From Pseudomonas sp. GGS8 (GTDB lineage Bacteria > Pseudomonadota > Gammaproteobacteria > Pseudomonadales > Pseudomonadaceae): a DNA stretch of 64,000 nucleotides. The position numbers and the translations under genes were made by a program. Below the pieces are notes generated by a model. It had not been told where the DNA came from and searched no databases. It worked only from the letters and a program-made list of their open reading frames with translations. Positions 1 to 8,257 of the stretch are shown here, one piece after another (position 1 is the stretch's first letter; every line of letters starts with the position of its first letter). The DNA lies in the NCBI RefSeq assembly GCF_024168645.1, contig NZ_JALJWF010000001.1, forward strand, positions 5,273,501 to 5,337,500. Direction: 5' to 3'.

Positions 1-2
1 TC

Positions 3-1322
3 GGTACCGGCCTGTTCATGGGTTCCGGGAAGATCATCGCCCTTTCCGGCACGTCGATCATCCTCATCTACATGATCATCGGTCTGTTCGTCTACTTCGT
101 CATGCGCGCCATGGGCGAACTGTTGCTCTCCAACTTGAACTTCAAAAGCTTCGCGGATTTTGCCGGTGCCTACCTTGGCCCGCGAGCGGCATTTTTTCTC
201 GGCTGGTCGTACTGGCTGAGTTGGAGCGTCGCGGTGGTGGGTGATGCCGTGGTGGTCGGCGGCTTCTTTCAATACTGGTTCCCTGATGTACCCGCCTGGA
301 TACCGGCCATCGGTATGCTAATGACGCTGTTTGCCTTGAACGTACTGACGGTCAGGCTTTTCGGTGAGGTGGAGTTCTGGTTCGCGATCATCAAGATCAT
401 TGCCGTCGTCACCTTGATTGGCGTCAGCATGGTGCTGATTGCCAGTTCATTTGTATCGCCCAATGGCGTCACCGCATCCCTGAACCACCTGCTGGATGAA
501 CAGGCAGCCTTCCCCAACGGCCTGTTCGGTTTCTTTGCCGGTTTCCAGATGGCAATTTTCTCCTTTGCCGGCACCGAGCTGATCGGCACCGCAGCCGCCG
601 AAACTCGCTCCCCCGAGAAGACCCTGCCTAAAGCCATCAACTCGATTCCGCTGAGAATCATCCTGTTTTATGTGCTGGCACTGGCCTGCATTATTGCAGT
701 GACTTCATGGCAACAGGTTTCGCCCAACAAGAGCCCTTTCGTCGAACTGTTTCTGGTTGCAGGTTTTCCCGCAGCGGCAGGTATCGTGAACTTTGTGGTG
801 CTGACGTCCGCCGCCTCATCGGCCAACAGCGGCGTATTTTCATCCAGCCGCATGCTGTTTGGGCTGGCCAGTCACGACAATGCTCCAGGGATTTTTCGGC
901 GTTTGTCGGGCAATAGCGTGCCTCTGCTGAGCCTGGCGTTCACCACACTGTTGATGCTGGTGGGGGTGCTGTTGCTGTTCATCGTTCCAGAAGTCATGAC
1001 AGCGTTCACCATCGTCTCTACCGTGTCGGCGATTCTGGTGATTTTCACTTGGTCGACCATCCTCGCGTCGTACATTGCCTATCGCAGAAGCCGGCCCGAC
1101 CTGCATGCGCAATCGGCCTACAAGATGCCTGGCGGCGTGCCGATGGCCTGGTTCTCTTTGGCGTTCCTGGGCTTTGTTCTCTGTTTGCTGGCATTAAGAC
1201 CTGACACCCGTATTGCTTTAATGGTCATGCCGGGGTGGTTTATATGGTTGGCAATTGCCTATCAGCTGACCCACACCTGGAGGCCCAAACCCGCCGCTGG
1301 ATCGATAAGTCAGTACAACTGA
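3..1322 (+). CDS. Amino-acid permease (APC superfamily, AAT/CycA-like), 5' end cut by window
   Basis: The reading frame is open from base 3, so the true start lies before the window; about 439 C-terminal residues remain. The visible N-terminus GTGLFMGSGK is the conserved glycine-rich unwound part of TM1 in amino-acid:H+ symporters of the AAT family. It is followed by about eleven further hydrophobic segments and the AAT signature ending in ETRSPEKTLPKAI after TM6. The match is closest in style to D-serine/D-alanine/glycine permeases (CycA), but the substrate cannot be read from sequence. It is an inner-membrane importer. No clear rho-independent terminator follows. The family assignment is firm and the substrate open. 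Confidence 0.85.
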   Translation, partial: GTGLFMGSGKIIALSGTSIILIYMIIGLFVYFVMRAMGELLLSNLNFKSFADFAGAYLGPRAAFFLGWSYWLSWSVAVVGDAVVVGGFFQYWFPDVPAWIPAIGMLMTLFALNVLTVRLFGEVEFWFAIIKIIAVVTLIGVSMVLIASSFVSPNGVTASLNHLLDEQAAFPNGLFGFFAGFQMAIFSFAGTELIGTAAAETRSPEKTLPKAINSIPLRIILFYVLALACIIAVTSWQQVSPNKSPFVELFLVAGFPAAAGIVNFVVLTSAASSANSGVFSSSRMLFGLASHDNAPGIFRRLSGNSVPLLSLAFTTLLMLVGVLLLFIVPEVMTAFTIVSTVSAILVIFTWSTILASYIAYRRSRPDLHAQSAYKMPGGVPMAWFSLAFLGFVLCLLALRPDTRIALMVMPGWFIWLAIAYQLTHTWRPKPAAGSISQYN

Positions 1323-1584
1323 TTTTACCTGGAGCCTTTGGGGGCAATGCCTTTGAGTGATGTGGCATTTGTGGGGCACCTGCGGGTCGAATAGCTGCAG
1401 GCGAAGGCCGTCAAATATCAGTGGCGGCCAACTCTCTCCTGCAACCCAACCACCGCCGAGCGGTATGGCAAGTTCTGAGCACTGACGTACACTGCGATAC
1501 ACCAATGCGAACGAATAGCTATTCAACGCACCGATAAATCCCACGGCAATCCGGGCATCACGTAATGATCTGGGTGAAGCCAAC

Positions 1585-2235
1585 ATGAAAACGGTCACGA
1601 CCCTTTTCACCGGTCTACTCGCTGCCAGCGTATGCGCGGCGGCGAGCACTTGTGTCAATGCTGCACCCACCTTCAAGACCAGCTTCGACTGTGCCGAGGC
1701 AAAGGCGTCCGTCGAAAAGCTGATCTGTCGCGATCCGCAACTGGCGCAGATGGATATCGAACTGACGCGTCTTTATCGCCTGGCGCTCTCGGATGAGCAT
1801 TCAGTGCCGCGTCCGGACAAAGTCATGATCGACCAGCAGTTCTGGATCGATGCGCGCAATCAGTGTGCCTCCACGCCTGTACCCAAGGCGTGCACGATCC
1901 GCAGTTATGCCGAGCGCGCGCACCAGCTGCGCCAAAGCTCGGCCATTGTGAGAACCAAAGATCCGGACAGGCTCACCGAAGGCCCTTTGGCTTTTCGTTG
2001 CACAGGGCTCAACTCGCTGATCGCCGCGACCTTCTTTAACACGCAGCCTGGTGTCGTGTACCTGAATTGGGCGAACACCTCGATCGTCCTGAGCCAGGAA
2101 CAGAGTGATTCGGGAGCTCGATACACGGGCAAGGATTACCAGGGGAACTACAGCTTCTGGCAAGACGGCGACGTGGTGCTTTTCCAGAAGCCAGGCGCAG
2201 GACCAATGAGTTGTAAGGCCGAGCCGGTCGGCTGA
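1585..2235 (+). CDS. Secreted LprI/DUF1311 - MliC two-domain lysozyme-inhibitor-like protein
   Basis: 216 residues. A signal peptide (about residues 1-27, Lys near the start then a hydrophobic stretch to VNA) is followed by a Cys-rich LprI N-terminal/DUF1311 domain (about 33-117; Cys36, 48, 94 and 103). A C-terminal MliC-like domain follows (about 135-212) with Cys139 and Cys210 and the motif SDSGARY at 174-180. That motif matches the SxSGxxY loop which in MliC/PliC proteins plugs the active site of c-type lysozyme. The expected role is periplasmic protection of peptidoglycan from host or predator lysozyme. It stands alone, with a bidirectional terminator shortly downstream. Domain calls rest on motif recognition; inhibition itself is inferred. 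Confidence 0.8.
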   Translation: MKTVTTLFTGLLAASVCAAASTCVNAAPTFKTSFDCAEAKASVEKLICRDPQLAQMDIELTRLYRLALSDEHSVPRPDKVMIDQQFWIDARNQCASTPVPKACTIRSYAERAHQLRQSSAIVRTKDPDRLTEGPLAFRCTGLNSLIAATFFNTQPGVVYLNWANTSIVLSQEQSDSGARYTGKDYQGNYSFWQDGDVVLFQKPGAGPMSCKAEPVG

Positions 2236-2303
2236 TATCTCTGGCACGAGCACGGCTACCCTCCTCCGCCATTCTGCCCCGTTAAACCTGCACGCAAAAA
2301 AAA

Positions 2304-2330
2304 GCCCCGAAACCGAATAAGGTACGGGGC
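2304..2330 (-). terminator. Rho-independent terminator, probably bidirectional
   Basis: The stem GCCCCG (2304-2309) pairs with CGGGGC (2325-2330), with an extra ACC/GGT pairing inside. There is an A-run on the left (eight A's, 2296-2303) and another on the right (2331-2336), so both strands have a GC stem followed by a T-run. It lies between the convergent lysozyme-inhibitor gene and the lipoprotein gene and can serve both. Confidence 0.8.
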
Positions 2331-2385
2331 AAAAAATTGGTTGGTTGCGGCCAACCAAAGGAGCGTTCTTCAAAGCAGTTACGGG

Positions 2386-2727
2386 TTACAGGCATTCCTG
2401 CGCGGCACGTTCGAAACTCGAAGGCATGAAGTTCGACGCCAGCAAGCGGCGCTCATACAAAAACACCTTGCCGCCGTTCGGGGCTTTGTAGGCTTCCAGA
2501 ACGTTGTCCGCAGCGACTTTGCTCGGCACCACGATCCGGTAGCTGCGCTGGGTTTGCGAGACCGTCGGGTGCAATGCGCTGCCCTGCAACTTCGGCACCA
2601 CGCAATCGGCGTACTCGGCAGGCGTTTTTTTCGTCTGCAAAGTCAGCGTCGGGTCGTTCGGCGCGGAGGCGCAACCGGCCAGCAGCAAGGTGGCCAAAGC
2701 CATCAATGGAACAAATAAAGGGCGCAT
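2386..2727 (-). CDS. Small outer-membrane-type lipoprotein, function unknown
   Basis: 113 residues. A type II signal peptide ends in the lipobox LLAGC (lipidated Cys19), and the residues after it (ASAPNDP) lack Asp at +2, so outer-membrane sorting is expected. The mature part (TKKTPAEYADCVVPKLQG... to AAQECL) has two further Cys that could form a disulfide. The phrase PAEYADCVVPKLQ followed by a SYRIVV strand pattern recurs in small Pseudomonas lipoproteins without known function. It ends at a good terminator. Upstream is an uncharacterised periplasmic protein on the same strand, 80 nt away, which may be co-transcribed. Confidence 0.75.
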   Translation of the reverse strand: MRPLFVPLMALATLLLAGCASAPNDPTLTLQTKKTPAEYADCVVPKLQGSALHPTVSQTQRSYRIVVPSKVAADNVLEAYKAPNGGKVFLYERRLLASNFMPSSFERAAQECL

Positions 2728-2807
2728 CGGCGAAGTCCTGAAATAAAAAGTCTGTTTCGTTGATCAACGGTTCGGCGTCGCCGTCGTTGCGGTTATGGTT
2801 TGGGTGT

Positions 2808-3452
2808 TCAGCCAGCGGTCACCAGAGCCTTGAGCGAGTTATCGAACTGCTTCAAGGCGCTTAGTTGCAGGTCGCGTTGCTGATCGATCTGGGCGGCAAT
2901 CTCGGCTGCCGCTTTACTGTGTACCCAGACCGAAGGCATTTGTTTCTCGACGGCGCCTTCGGCCTTGCCGATGTATTGCAGGTTGGCGTCGTAGAACCGC
3001 GCGGCGAAACGTGCCTCGACCTGACTGTTGTGTTGGGTCAGCAGACGGTTATGCGTATCGAGCATGACCACCACATCCGGATGGGCCTGCACCAGCGCAT
3101 CGAGGTTGTCGTAGACAGTCACGGACAGGAACTGCTGCTGCAGCGAGCTCATCAGCCAGTCGATTGCCAACTCCGGGTCGGAGCTGTTGATGAACGCGTT
3201 GCGAATCCGTGCATCCAGCGCATCTCGCGCGCCGTTCACCGCCACATCATGGTACCGCTCAAGGTATTGCAGGTTGTCCAGGGTGTTTTCGCTGTACAGC
3301 ACACCGACGGTTTGTGAATGCTGCAACCCGGTGCTGGCGCCGGCGATGGGCAGAAAATGGCACGATTGAGCGTCGTCTGCGTAGGCGGTTGCAGCAGTAG
3401 CAACCCCACCCATCAACAGGGCGACAATTGCCAGTCGGGTCAATGTCTTCAT
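2808..3452 (-). CDS. Uncharacterised exported protein
   Basis: 214 residues with a clear Sec signal peptide (about 1-26, ending TAYA-DD). The mature protein starts with a Cys-containing stretch (DAQSCHFLPIAG), then a VGVLYSENTLDNLQYLERY segment. The centre alternates helices and a buried strand (PDVVVMLDTHNRLL), and the C-terminus is a long helical region rich in Gln/Ala. I do not recognise the family. The strand-helix pattern with DVVVMLD resembles the lipoprotein/GNA1162-like periplasmic folds but no signature is present. It is followed on the same strand by the small lipoprotein at 2386-2727. Confidence 0.7.
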   Translation of the reverse strand: MKTLTRLAIVALLMGGVATAATAYADDAQSCHFLPIAGASTGLQHSQTVGVLYSENTLDNLQYLERYHDVAVNGARDALDARIRNAFINSSDPELAIDWLMSSLQQQFLSVTVYDNLDALVQAHPDVVVMLDTHNRLLTQHNSQVEARFAARFYDANLQYIGKAEGAVEKQMPSVWVHSKAAAEIAAQIDQQRDLQLSALKQFDNSLKALVTAG

Positions 3453-3583
3453 CGCGCAAATTCCTTGAGCTGCGTCTTCGATGGAGGCGATTTTCCGCCT
3501 TTACCCGATCCAGCAGAACTTGCGTTTCTTGATTGTCACTATTACTTGAACCGATAGTTGCGCCGCGTGCAGTAACGCCTCGA

Positions 3584-5086
3584 TTACGCGATGCTCAGCT
3601 GATTTCTCCCCTGCGACTTCGCCACGTAAAGCGCACGGTCTGCACGACTGATCAGTGCCTTTTCATCAGGATCACTGCCGTCGGCGACATAAGTCGCCAT
3701 CCCCAGGCTGACGGTCACGATACCTAACGGGCTCGACAAATGCGCAAGTTGCTCGGCTGTAATACCCGACAGAATCGCCTCGGCAACCGTGCGCGCTCCT
3801 GATTCGTCCGTATTGGGCATCACCACGGCGATCTCCTCTCCGCCATAGCGAGCCGTCATGTCACCCGGGCGACGTACACAGTGCTTGATCGCCTGAGCGA
3901 TGATCCGCAGGCATTCGTCTCCGGCGAGGTGGCCGTAGTGATCGTTGTAAGGTTTGAAAAAATCCACATCGATCAGGATTAATGACAACGGGCTTGCGAG
4001 TCGCTTGGCGCGTTTGAATTCGACATCCAGAAACTGATCAAAATGGCGGCGGTTGGCGAGACCGGTGAGTTTGTCCTCGCTGGCGAGAACTTCCAGTGTC
4101 TGGTTAAGCTCGATCAGTGCGGTTTGGGTGGCGAGCAATTTTTCCTCCGCCCGAATACGCCGACTGATGTGGGAAATCAGCCTGCGCCCCAGTGCAACCA
4201 GGAGCCCCAACAACAGCAGAACGACAGCGACAGACTGTTTTGTCTGACTGAGCCACGCTTGCATTGCCTCGGCGCGCCCCACCGCTACCGTCGTCACGAG
4301 AGGATAATGATCGCTTCTCTTGAACGCGTAGAGGCGATGGGTACCATCGACATTCGACGCAAAATCCACGGTGCCCGATGAGGTGTTGCGCAAATATTCG
4401 GAGAATATCGGCGCGCGAGACAGATCACGGCCGATGTCTTCCACTTGAAAGGGATACCTCACCAGCAGGCGCCCTTCGGATGAAGTCAGGCTGATCGCGC
4501 CGAATTGCCCTACATGGATGCTTCGATAAAGTTTGAGGAAGTGTTCGAGGCTGAGGGTCGCGGCGATCACCCCGGCAAAACTTCCATCGGGGTGATCGAT
4601 GCGTCGGCTGACCGAAATCACCCAGGCGCAACTGACACGGCTGAGAATCGCCGGGCCGATATGGACGCCGCGATCCGGCGTGTTGCGGTGATACTGGAAG
4701 AACGCTCGATCTGCGTTGTTGCTATTGGATGAGATCGGCGTGTGGGTCGAGAATAGCCAGTCCCCATGGGCGTCATACAGCACCACGCTATTTAACTGCG
4801 GGAGTGCGTCCATCTCCTGAGCAACCAACTTGCTCAGCCGTTCGAGTTGCTGCGGGCCGGTGCCGTCTTTCTCGATCCGTTCTGTCAGGCCCAGCAATAA
4901 CACTTCACTTTGCTTGAAGGTGCCCTCGGTGTAAGTGTTGAGCGCCTGAGTCAGATTCAATGTGTCGGTGTTGATGTCGCTCAAGGTGTTCTGTCGGGCT
5001 GTCCATATCTGCCAGGCCGTCAGCAGCACCACGGAGACACACACCAGAAAGATCAGAAAAGTGGCAAGTCGAAGATCGCGTTTCAA
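3584..5086 (-). CDS. Membrane diguanylate cyclase with periplasmic dCACHE sensor and GGDEF (GGEE) domain
   Basis: 500 residues. TM1 is at about 8-28, followed by a periplasmic Cache-type region (about 30-275; strands with LLVRYPF and a TTVAVG end). TM2 is at about 283-302, then a short linker helix. The GGDEF domain (about 335-500) begins DKLTGLANRR. The catalytic loop is RYGGEE (about 412-417), a functional variant. An RPGD inhibitory I-site sits five residues before it, so an active enzyme with c-di-GMP feedback inhibition is expected. It makes c-di-GMP from GTP at the inner membrane in response to an unknown small periplasmic ligand. No EAL domain. Convergent or independent of its neighbours. 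Confidence 0.9.
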   Translation of the reverse strand: MKRDLRLATFLIFLVCVSVVLLTAWQIWTARQNTLSDINTDTLNLTQALNTYTEGTFKQSEVLLLGLTERIEKDGTGPQQLERLSKLVAQEMDALPQLNSVVLYDAHGDWLFSTHTPISSNSNNADRAFFQYHRNTPDRGVHIGPAILSRVSCAWVISVSRRIDHPDGSFAGVIAATLSLEHFLKLYRSIHVGQFGAISLTSSEGRLLVRYPFQVEDIGRDLSRAPIFSEYLRNTSSGTVDFASNVDGTHRLYAFKRSDHYPLVTTVAVGRAEAMQAWLSQTKQSVAVVLLLLGLLVALGRRLISHISRRIRAEEKLLATQTALIELNQTLEVLASEDKLTGLANRRHFDQFLDVEFKRAKRLASPLSLILIDVDFFKPYNDHYGHLAGDECLRIIAQAIKHCVRRPGDMTARYGGEEIAVVMPNTDESGARTVAEAILSGITAEQLAHLSSPLGIVTVSLGMATYVADGSDPDEKALISRADRALYVAKSQGRNQLSIA

Positions 5087-5173
5087 GGAAGTACCGGGCT
5101 GTTGAATACACTGGCGTCAGAGGCTGTGCATTATAGAGGCTTTTGGCCACCACTGCTGAAGCATATGGATAGG

Positions 5174-6085
5174 TCAGCCCTGCGCAGGGAATGCTTCCAC
5201 TCTTAGTTTCTCCATCACCAGTTCAATGAAGGCCGATACCGCCAGCGGCAGATGCTGCCGGCTCGGGTAAAGCACATGCAGGCCAAAGCCTGCGCGCTGG
5301 TAGTGTGGCAACACACGTACAAGTCGGCCCGCCTGAAGATCGAGCCTGGCGAGCGTCGGCGGCAGCAGCGCGATGCCCAGGCCAGCCACCGTAGCCTTGC
5401 GCAATGCCTGAGCCGTGTTACCGCTAAAACGGCTGGCGATTTGCACTTCTTCCTCCACACCCTCTGGACCGGTCAGACGCCAGGTGGTGAAGCCGCTGGG
5501 ATGGGCGAAACTCACGCAGTCATGGTTCACCAGGTCCTGCAACGTACCGGGCATACCGCGAACAGCGATGTAAGCCGGACTCGCCACCAGGCCCTCGCTG
5601 CCTGCACCGAAGAGCTGGCGCCCGACGTAACCTGAGTCTTGCAGCGGACCGCCGCGAAACGCGATGTCGATACGCTCGGCGATCAAGTCGGCTCGGGCAT
5701 CACTGAGCACGAAATCAAGCCGCACCCGCGGATGCGCGGCGAGAAAATCAGCCACCCATTCCATTGGGAAGAAGTCGAAGAAATCCGCCGTCGCGGCAAT
5801 GCGCACCAGGCCGCTGGGTTCCTGGCTGCCCGTCATCAACTCGTGCCCGGCCTCGATCAGCCCGTCCACCGCGCCCACGCAGCGCTCGTGAAAAGCCTGC
5901 CCGGCATGGGTCAGCGTCAACTTGCGCGTGGAGCGTTGCAGCAGTCGTGTGTCGAGTTGCGCCTCGAGCTGCTGGACACGTCGGCTGACTGTGTTGGGCG
6001 GCATGCCCAGCCGCCGCGCCGCTTCGGCGAAACTGCCGCTGCGGACCACTTGGACAAACAAGGCAATGTCATTCAGGTCGAGCAT
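5174..6085 (-). CDS. LysR-family transcriptional regulator
   Basis: 303 residues from the ATG at 6085 (MLDLNDIALF); a longer frame to 6121 exists but lacks family likeness in its first 12 residues. The N-terminal winged helix-turn-helix (about 3-62) contains GSFAEAARRLGMPPNTVSRR. The rest is the LysR substrate-binding domain, of the CrgA/AaeR-like subgroup judged by the start of that domain (SGLVRIAATADF). It is divergent from the doxX-pirin genes with 141 nt between start codons, the classic arrangement for a LysR activator or repressor of its neighbour. The effector is unknown. Confidence 0.88.
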   Translation of the reverse strand: MLDLNDIALFVQVVRSGSFAEAARRLGMPPNTVSRRVQQLEAQLDTRLLQRSTRKLTLTHAGQAFHERCVGAVDGLIEAGHELMTGSQEPSGLVRIAATADFFDFFPMEWVADFLAAHPRVRLDFVLSDARADLIAERIDIAFRGGPLQDSGYVGRQLFGAGSEGLVASPAYIAVRGMPGTLQDLVNHDCVSFAHPSGFTTWRLTGPEGVEEEVQIASRFSGNTAQALRKATVAGLGIALLPPTLARLDLQAGRLVRVLPHYQRAGFGLHVLYPSRQHLPLAVSAFIELVMEKLRVEAFPAQG

Positions 6086-6177
6086 AAAGCGATAATTCCA
6101 GCAAAAAATGGATGGGCGCAATCCAATTCTGCCATCTAATCAACCAATCCGGGCACGCTTAACCTTCTTGCATCGCA

Positions 6178-6197
6178 GCAGTTAGCCCTCTAACTGC
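6178..6197. promoter_or_regulatory. Perfect 8-bp inverted repeat in the lysR-doxX gap (candidate operator)
   Basis: GCAGTTAG, a 4-nt spacer CCCT, then CTAACTGC. The palindrome is 30 nt before the doxX start codon and about 90 nt from the lysR start. LysR proteins bind interrupted dyads in the divergent gap, so this is the best candidate site. No T-run follows, so it is not a terminator. Confidence 0.5.
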
Positions 6198-6226
6198 GTA
6201 AACCACAGGCAAGGACATCATTTTCC

Positions 6227-6610
6227 ATGACTCAAACTTCATCTCTCTCCCCTATTCAAAACCGCATCCTTTGGGGTGTTCGCATCTTTCTGGCCTTGGC
6301 GTTCGCTGCGGCCGGCATCGCCAAGCTGGCCGGCGCGCCGCAAATGGTCCAGGTGTTCGACGCCGTCGGTGCCGGGCAATGGTTTCGTTACCTGACCGGT
6401 GCCATTGAAGTGGCTGGCGCTGTGTTGCTGCTGATCCCGGTCACGAGCTTTTTCGCCGGGCTGCTGCTGACGGCGACCATGACCGGCGCAATGGTCACGC
6501 ATCTCTTCGTGATTGGCGGCAATCCCGCCCCTGCCCTGGTGCTGCTGGCGATGTCTGCCTTCGTGGCCTGGCGTCAGAAACCCGTGGCCTTGCTCGGTGC
6601 GGCGCGCTGA
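6227..6610 (+). CDS. DoxX-family membrane protein
   Basis: 127 residues with four hydrophobic helices. The first carries the DoxX signature FLALAFAAAGIAKLAGAPQMV, followed by a GAIEVAGAVLLLIP helix and two more. DoxX-like proteins are small inner-membrane proteins associated with redox stress and membrane-bound oxidases; a catalytic role is not established. An AAGGA ribosome-binding site precedes the ATG. The pirin-like gene follows after 41 nt on the same strand, so the two probably share a transcript controlled by the divergent LysR gene. Confidence 0.85.
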   Translation: MTQTSSLSPIQNRILWGVRIFLALAFAAAGIAKLAGAPQMVQVFDAVGAGQWFRYLTGAIEVAGAVLLLIPVTSFFAGLLLTATMTGAMVTHLFVIGGNPAPALVLLAMSAFVAWRQKPVALLGAAR

Positions 6611-6651
6611 TCCATGCCCAAGGCGACCGGCTCAAGACTTGAGGAAAACCT

Positions 6652-7491
6652 ATGAACAGCATCGTCACAACACCAACGCGCGCCATCGTTCACCGCACCT
6701 CCGGCAGCACTCACGGGCCGATCACGCGACTGATGAGCCCTGGCGACCTGGGCCAGTTGTTGAAGCCTTTTGTGTTTCTTGACCTCTTCGGCTTCAAGCC
6801 CCAAGGCGGGCAGAAAGGTTTCGGCATGCATCCGCACTCAGGGATCGCAACGCTGACCTACATGATTGAAGGCGGTGTGGTGTACGAAGACACCACGGGC
6901 AAGACGGGCGTGCTGCCCACCGAAGGTGTGGAGTGGATGCGCGCCGGTAATGGCGTGTGGCACGACGCCAAACCAGTCAGCGACGGCTCAATATCGGGCT
7001 TCCAACTCTGGGTCGCCCTGCCCGCTTCACACGAAAACGCACCAGCGGAAAGTCTCTACTTGGCGCCCTCGCAGATCCCGCAAGCCGGCCCGGCGCGTGT
7101 GCTGCTCGGACGCCACCGCGCAGCGCAAAGTGCGATTGCGGCACCTTCGGACATGAACTACCTCGTCGTGCGCTTGAAAGACGGAGAACGCTGGCGCTAT
7201 ACACCTCCCGCCGGCCACAACGTCGCGTGGCTGGCGGTCAATGCCGGTCGGCTGGACGTTGGTGGCCCGGTCAATACTGGCGAGTTGGCGGTGTTCGAGG
7301 AGTCAGACCAACCCATCGATTTTGTGGCGCACGGCGACACGTCTTTCGTGCTGGGCTCGGCGGTGAAGCATCCGCACGATTTGGTGATGGGGCGTTATTC
7401 AGTCCACACCAGCAGAGCGGCACTGGCGCAGGGCGAAGCTGAAATTCAGCGCATTGGCGCACGTCTGTTTCATGAGGGACGGCTGGCCTAG
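6652..7491 (+). CDS. Pirin-family bicupin (quercetinase-like)
   Basis: 279 residues with two cupin domains. The N-terminal pirin domain carries the metal ligands in GMHPHSGIATLTY and EGVEWMRAGNGVWHD, which supply the usual three His and one Glu. The C-terminal pirin domain is at about 175-275. Bacterial pirins such as YhhW bind iron and some oxidise quercetin; others have regulatory roles, so the substrate stays open. Downstream of doxX, probably one operon. The next gene is separated by a long dyad. Confidence 0.87.
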   Translation: MNSIVTTPTRAIVHRTSGSTHGPITRLMSPGDLGQLLKPFVFLDLFGFKPQGGQKGFGMHPHSGIATLTYMIEGGVVYEDTTGKTGVLPTEGVEWMRAGNGVWHDAKPVSDGSISGFQLWVALPASHENAPAESLYLAPSQIPQAGPARVLLGRHRAAQSAIAAPSDMNYLVVRLKDGERWRYTPPAGHNVAWLAVNAGRLDVGGPVNTGELAVFEESDQPIDFVAHGDTSFVLGSAVKHPHDLVMGRYSVHTSRAALAQGEAEIQRIGARLFHEGRLA

Positions 7492-7539
7492 CACTCGCTA
7501 AATGCCATATCTGCATCACTTGGTAAAACCTGATATGTT

Positions 7540-7585
7540 GTACGACGACAGATGAGTTGGCGTAATTCATCTGTCGTCCTCGTAC
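7540..7585 (+). promoter_or_regulatory. Long dyad in the 5' region of the NTF2-like gene
   Basis: GACGACAGATGA (7544-7555) is the exact reverse complement of TCATCTGTCGTC (7567-7578), giving a 12-bp stem with an 11-nt loop. Four more pairs, GTAC/GTAC, extend it across a 3-nt bulge. It ends 22 nt before the start codon and no T-run follows. It may be an operator, a stabilising leader hairpin, or the 3' stem of the pirin transcript. Confidence 0.6.
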
Positions 7586-7607
7586 CTATAACAACAAGGA
7601 ATTACCC

Positions 7608-8039
7608 ATGAAAAAAGTGAAACTGATTATCGGTTTTTTATGCCTGTTCAGTGGCTACGTGGCGGCCTCCCCCGCATCGAGCGAGAAGGATGTTGCCGCT
7701 GCGGTAGATCATCTGACTCAAGCGATGCTGACCAAAAATGTCCCACAACTGAATGCGCTCACCGCTGAAAACCTGACCTACGGGCATTCCAGCGGGAAAA
7801 TCCAGGACAAGAAAGAATTCATCGCCGACATCGAAACCGGAAAAAGCGCTTTCAAGACGCTGGAGATGCAGAACCAGAAAATCACCGTCTCGGGTGATGT
7901 GGCGTTGGTCCGCCATCATTTTTCGGCGCAAGCCATCAAGGGCACCGAGATTGTTCCCACGGAAATCGAGAACTTTCAGATCTGGCAAAAGCAGCAAGGC
8001 AAATGGTTACTGGTAGGACGACAAGCGTTCCGGCTCTGA
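7608..8039 (+). CDS. Secreted NTF2-like / DUF4440 (SnoaL-like) protein
   Basis: 143 residues. A signal peptide (about 1-20, ending YVAAS) is followed by an NTF2/SnoaL fold: helix VDHLTQAMLTKNVPQLNAL, strand ENLTYGHSSGK, DKKEFIADIETG, and paired strands DVALVRHHFSA and ENFQIWQKQQGKWLLVGRQAFRL. DUF4440 proteins are small ligand-binding or isomerase-like domains; no catalytic residue can be assigned. An AAGGA ribosome-binding site precedes the ATG and a strong dyad lies just upstream. Confidence 0.82.
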   Translation: MKKVKLIIGFLCLFSGYVAASPASSEKDVAAAVDHLTQAMLTKNVPQLNALTAENLTYGHSSGKIQDKKEFIADIETGKSAFKTLEMQNQKITVSGDVALVRHHFSAQAIKGTEIVPTEIENFQIWQKQQGKWLLVGRQAFRL

Positions 8040-8139
8040 CTGTCGCGTAAGCCGGTTTTCGGCCATCGCGCGGCCACTCCTCAATCCCTTGTGGCGAGCA
8101 TTAAGTGGGGTGTCAGGCAGTTGCAATGCTGGATGTGCC

Positions 8140-8242
8140 GGCCTCTTCGCGAGCAAGCCCGCTCCCACACTGGATTGTCTGTGAACACATTATTTGTGCA
8201 CGTCAGCGATCACATGTGGGAGCGGGCTTGCTCGCGAAGGCG
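8140..8242. repeat. REPIN (inverted pair of REP palindromes)
   Basis: The left arm CGCGAGCAAGCCCGCTCCCAC and right arm GTGGGAGCGGGCTTGCTCGCG are inverted around a ~45-nt spacer. This is the common fluorescens-group REP in tail-to-tail doublet form, lying between convergent genes. Confidence 0.9.
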
Positions 8243-8257
8243 TCCGTCGCTACACCG

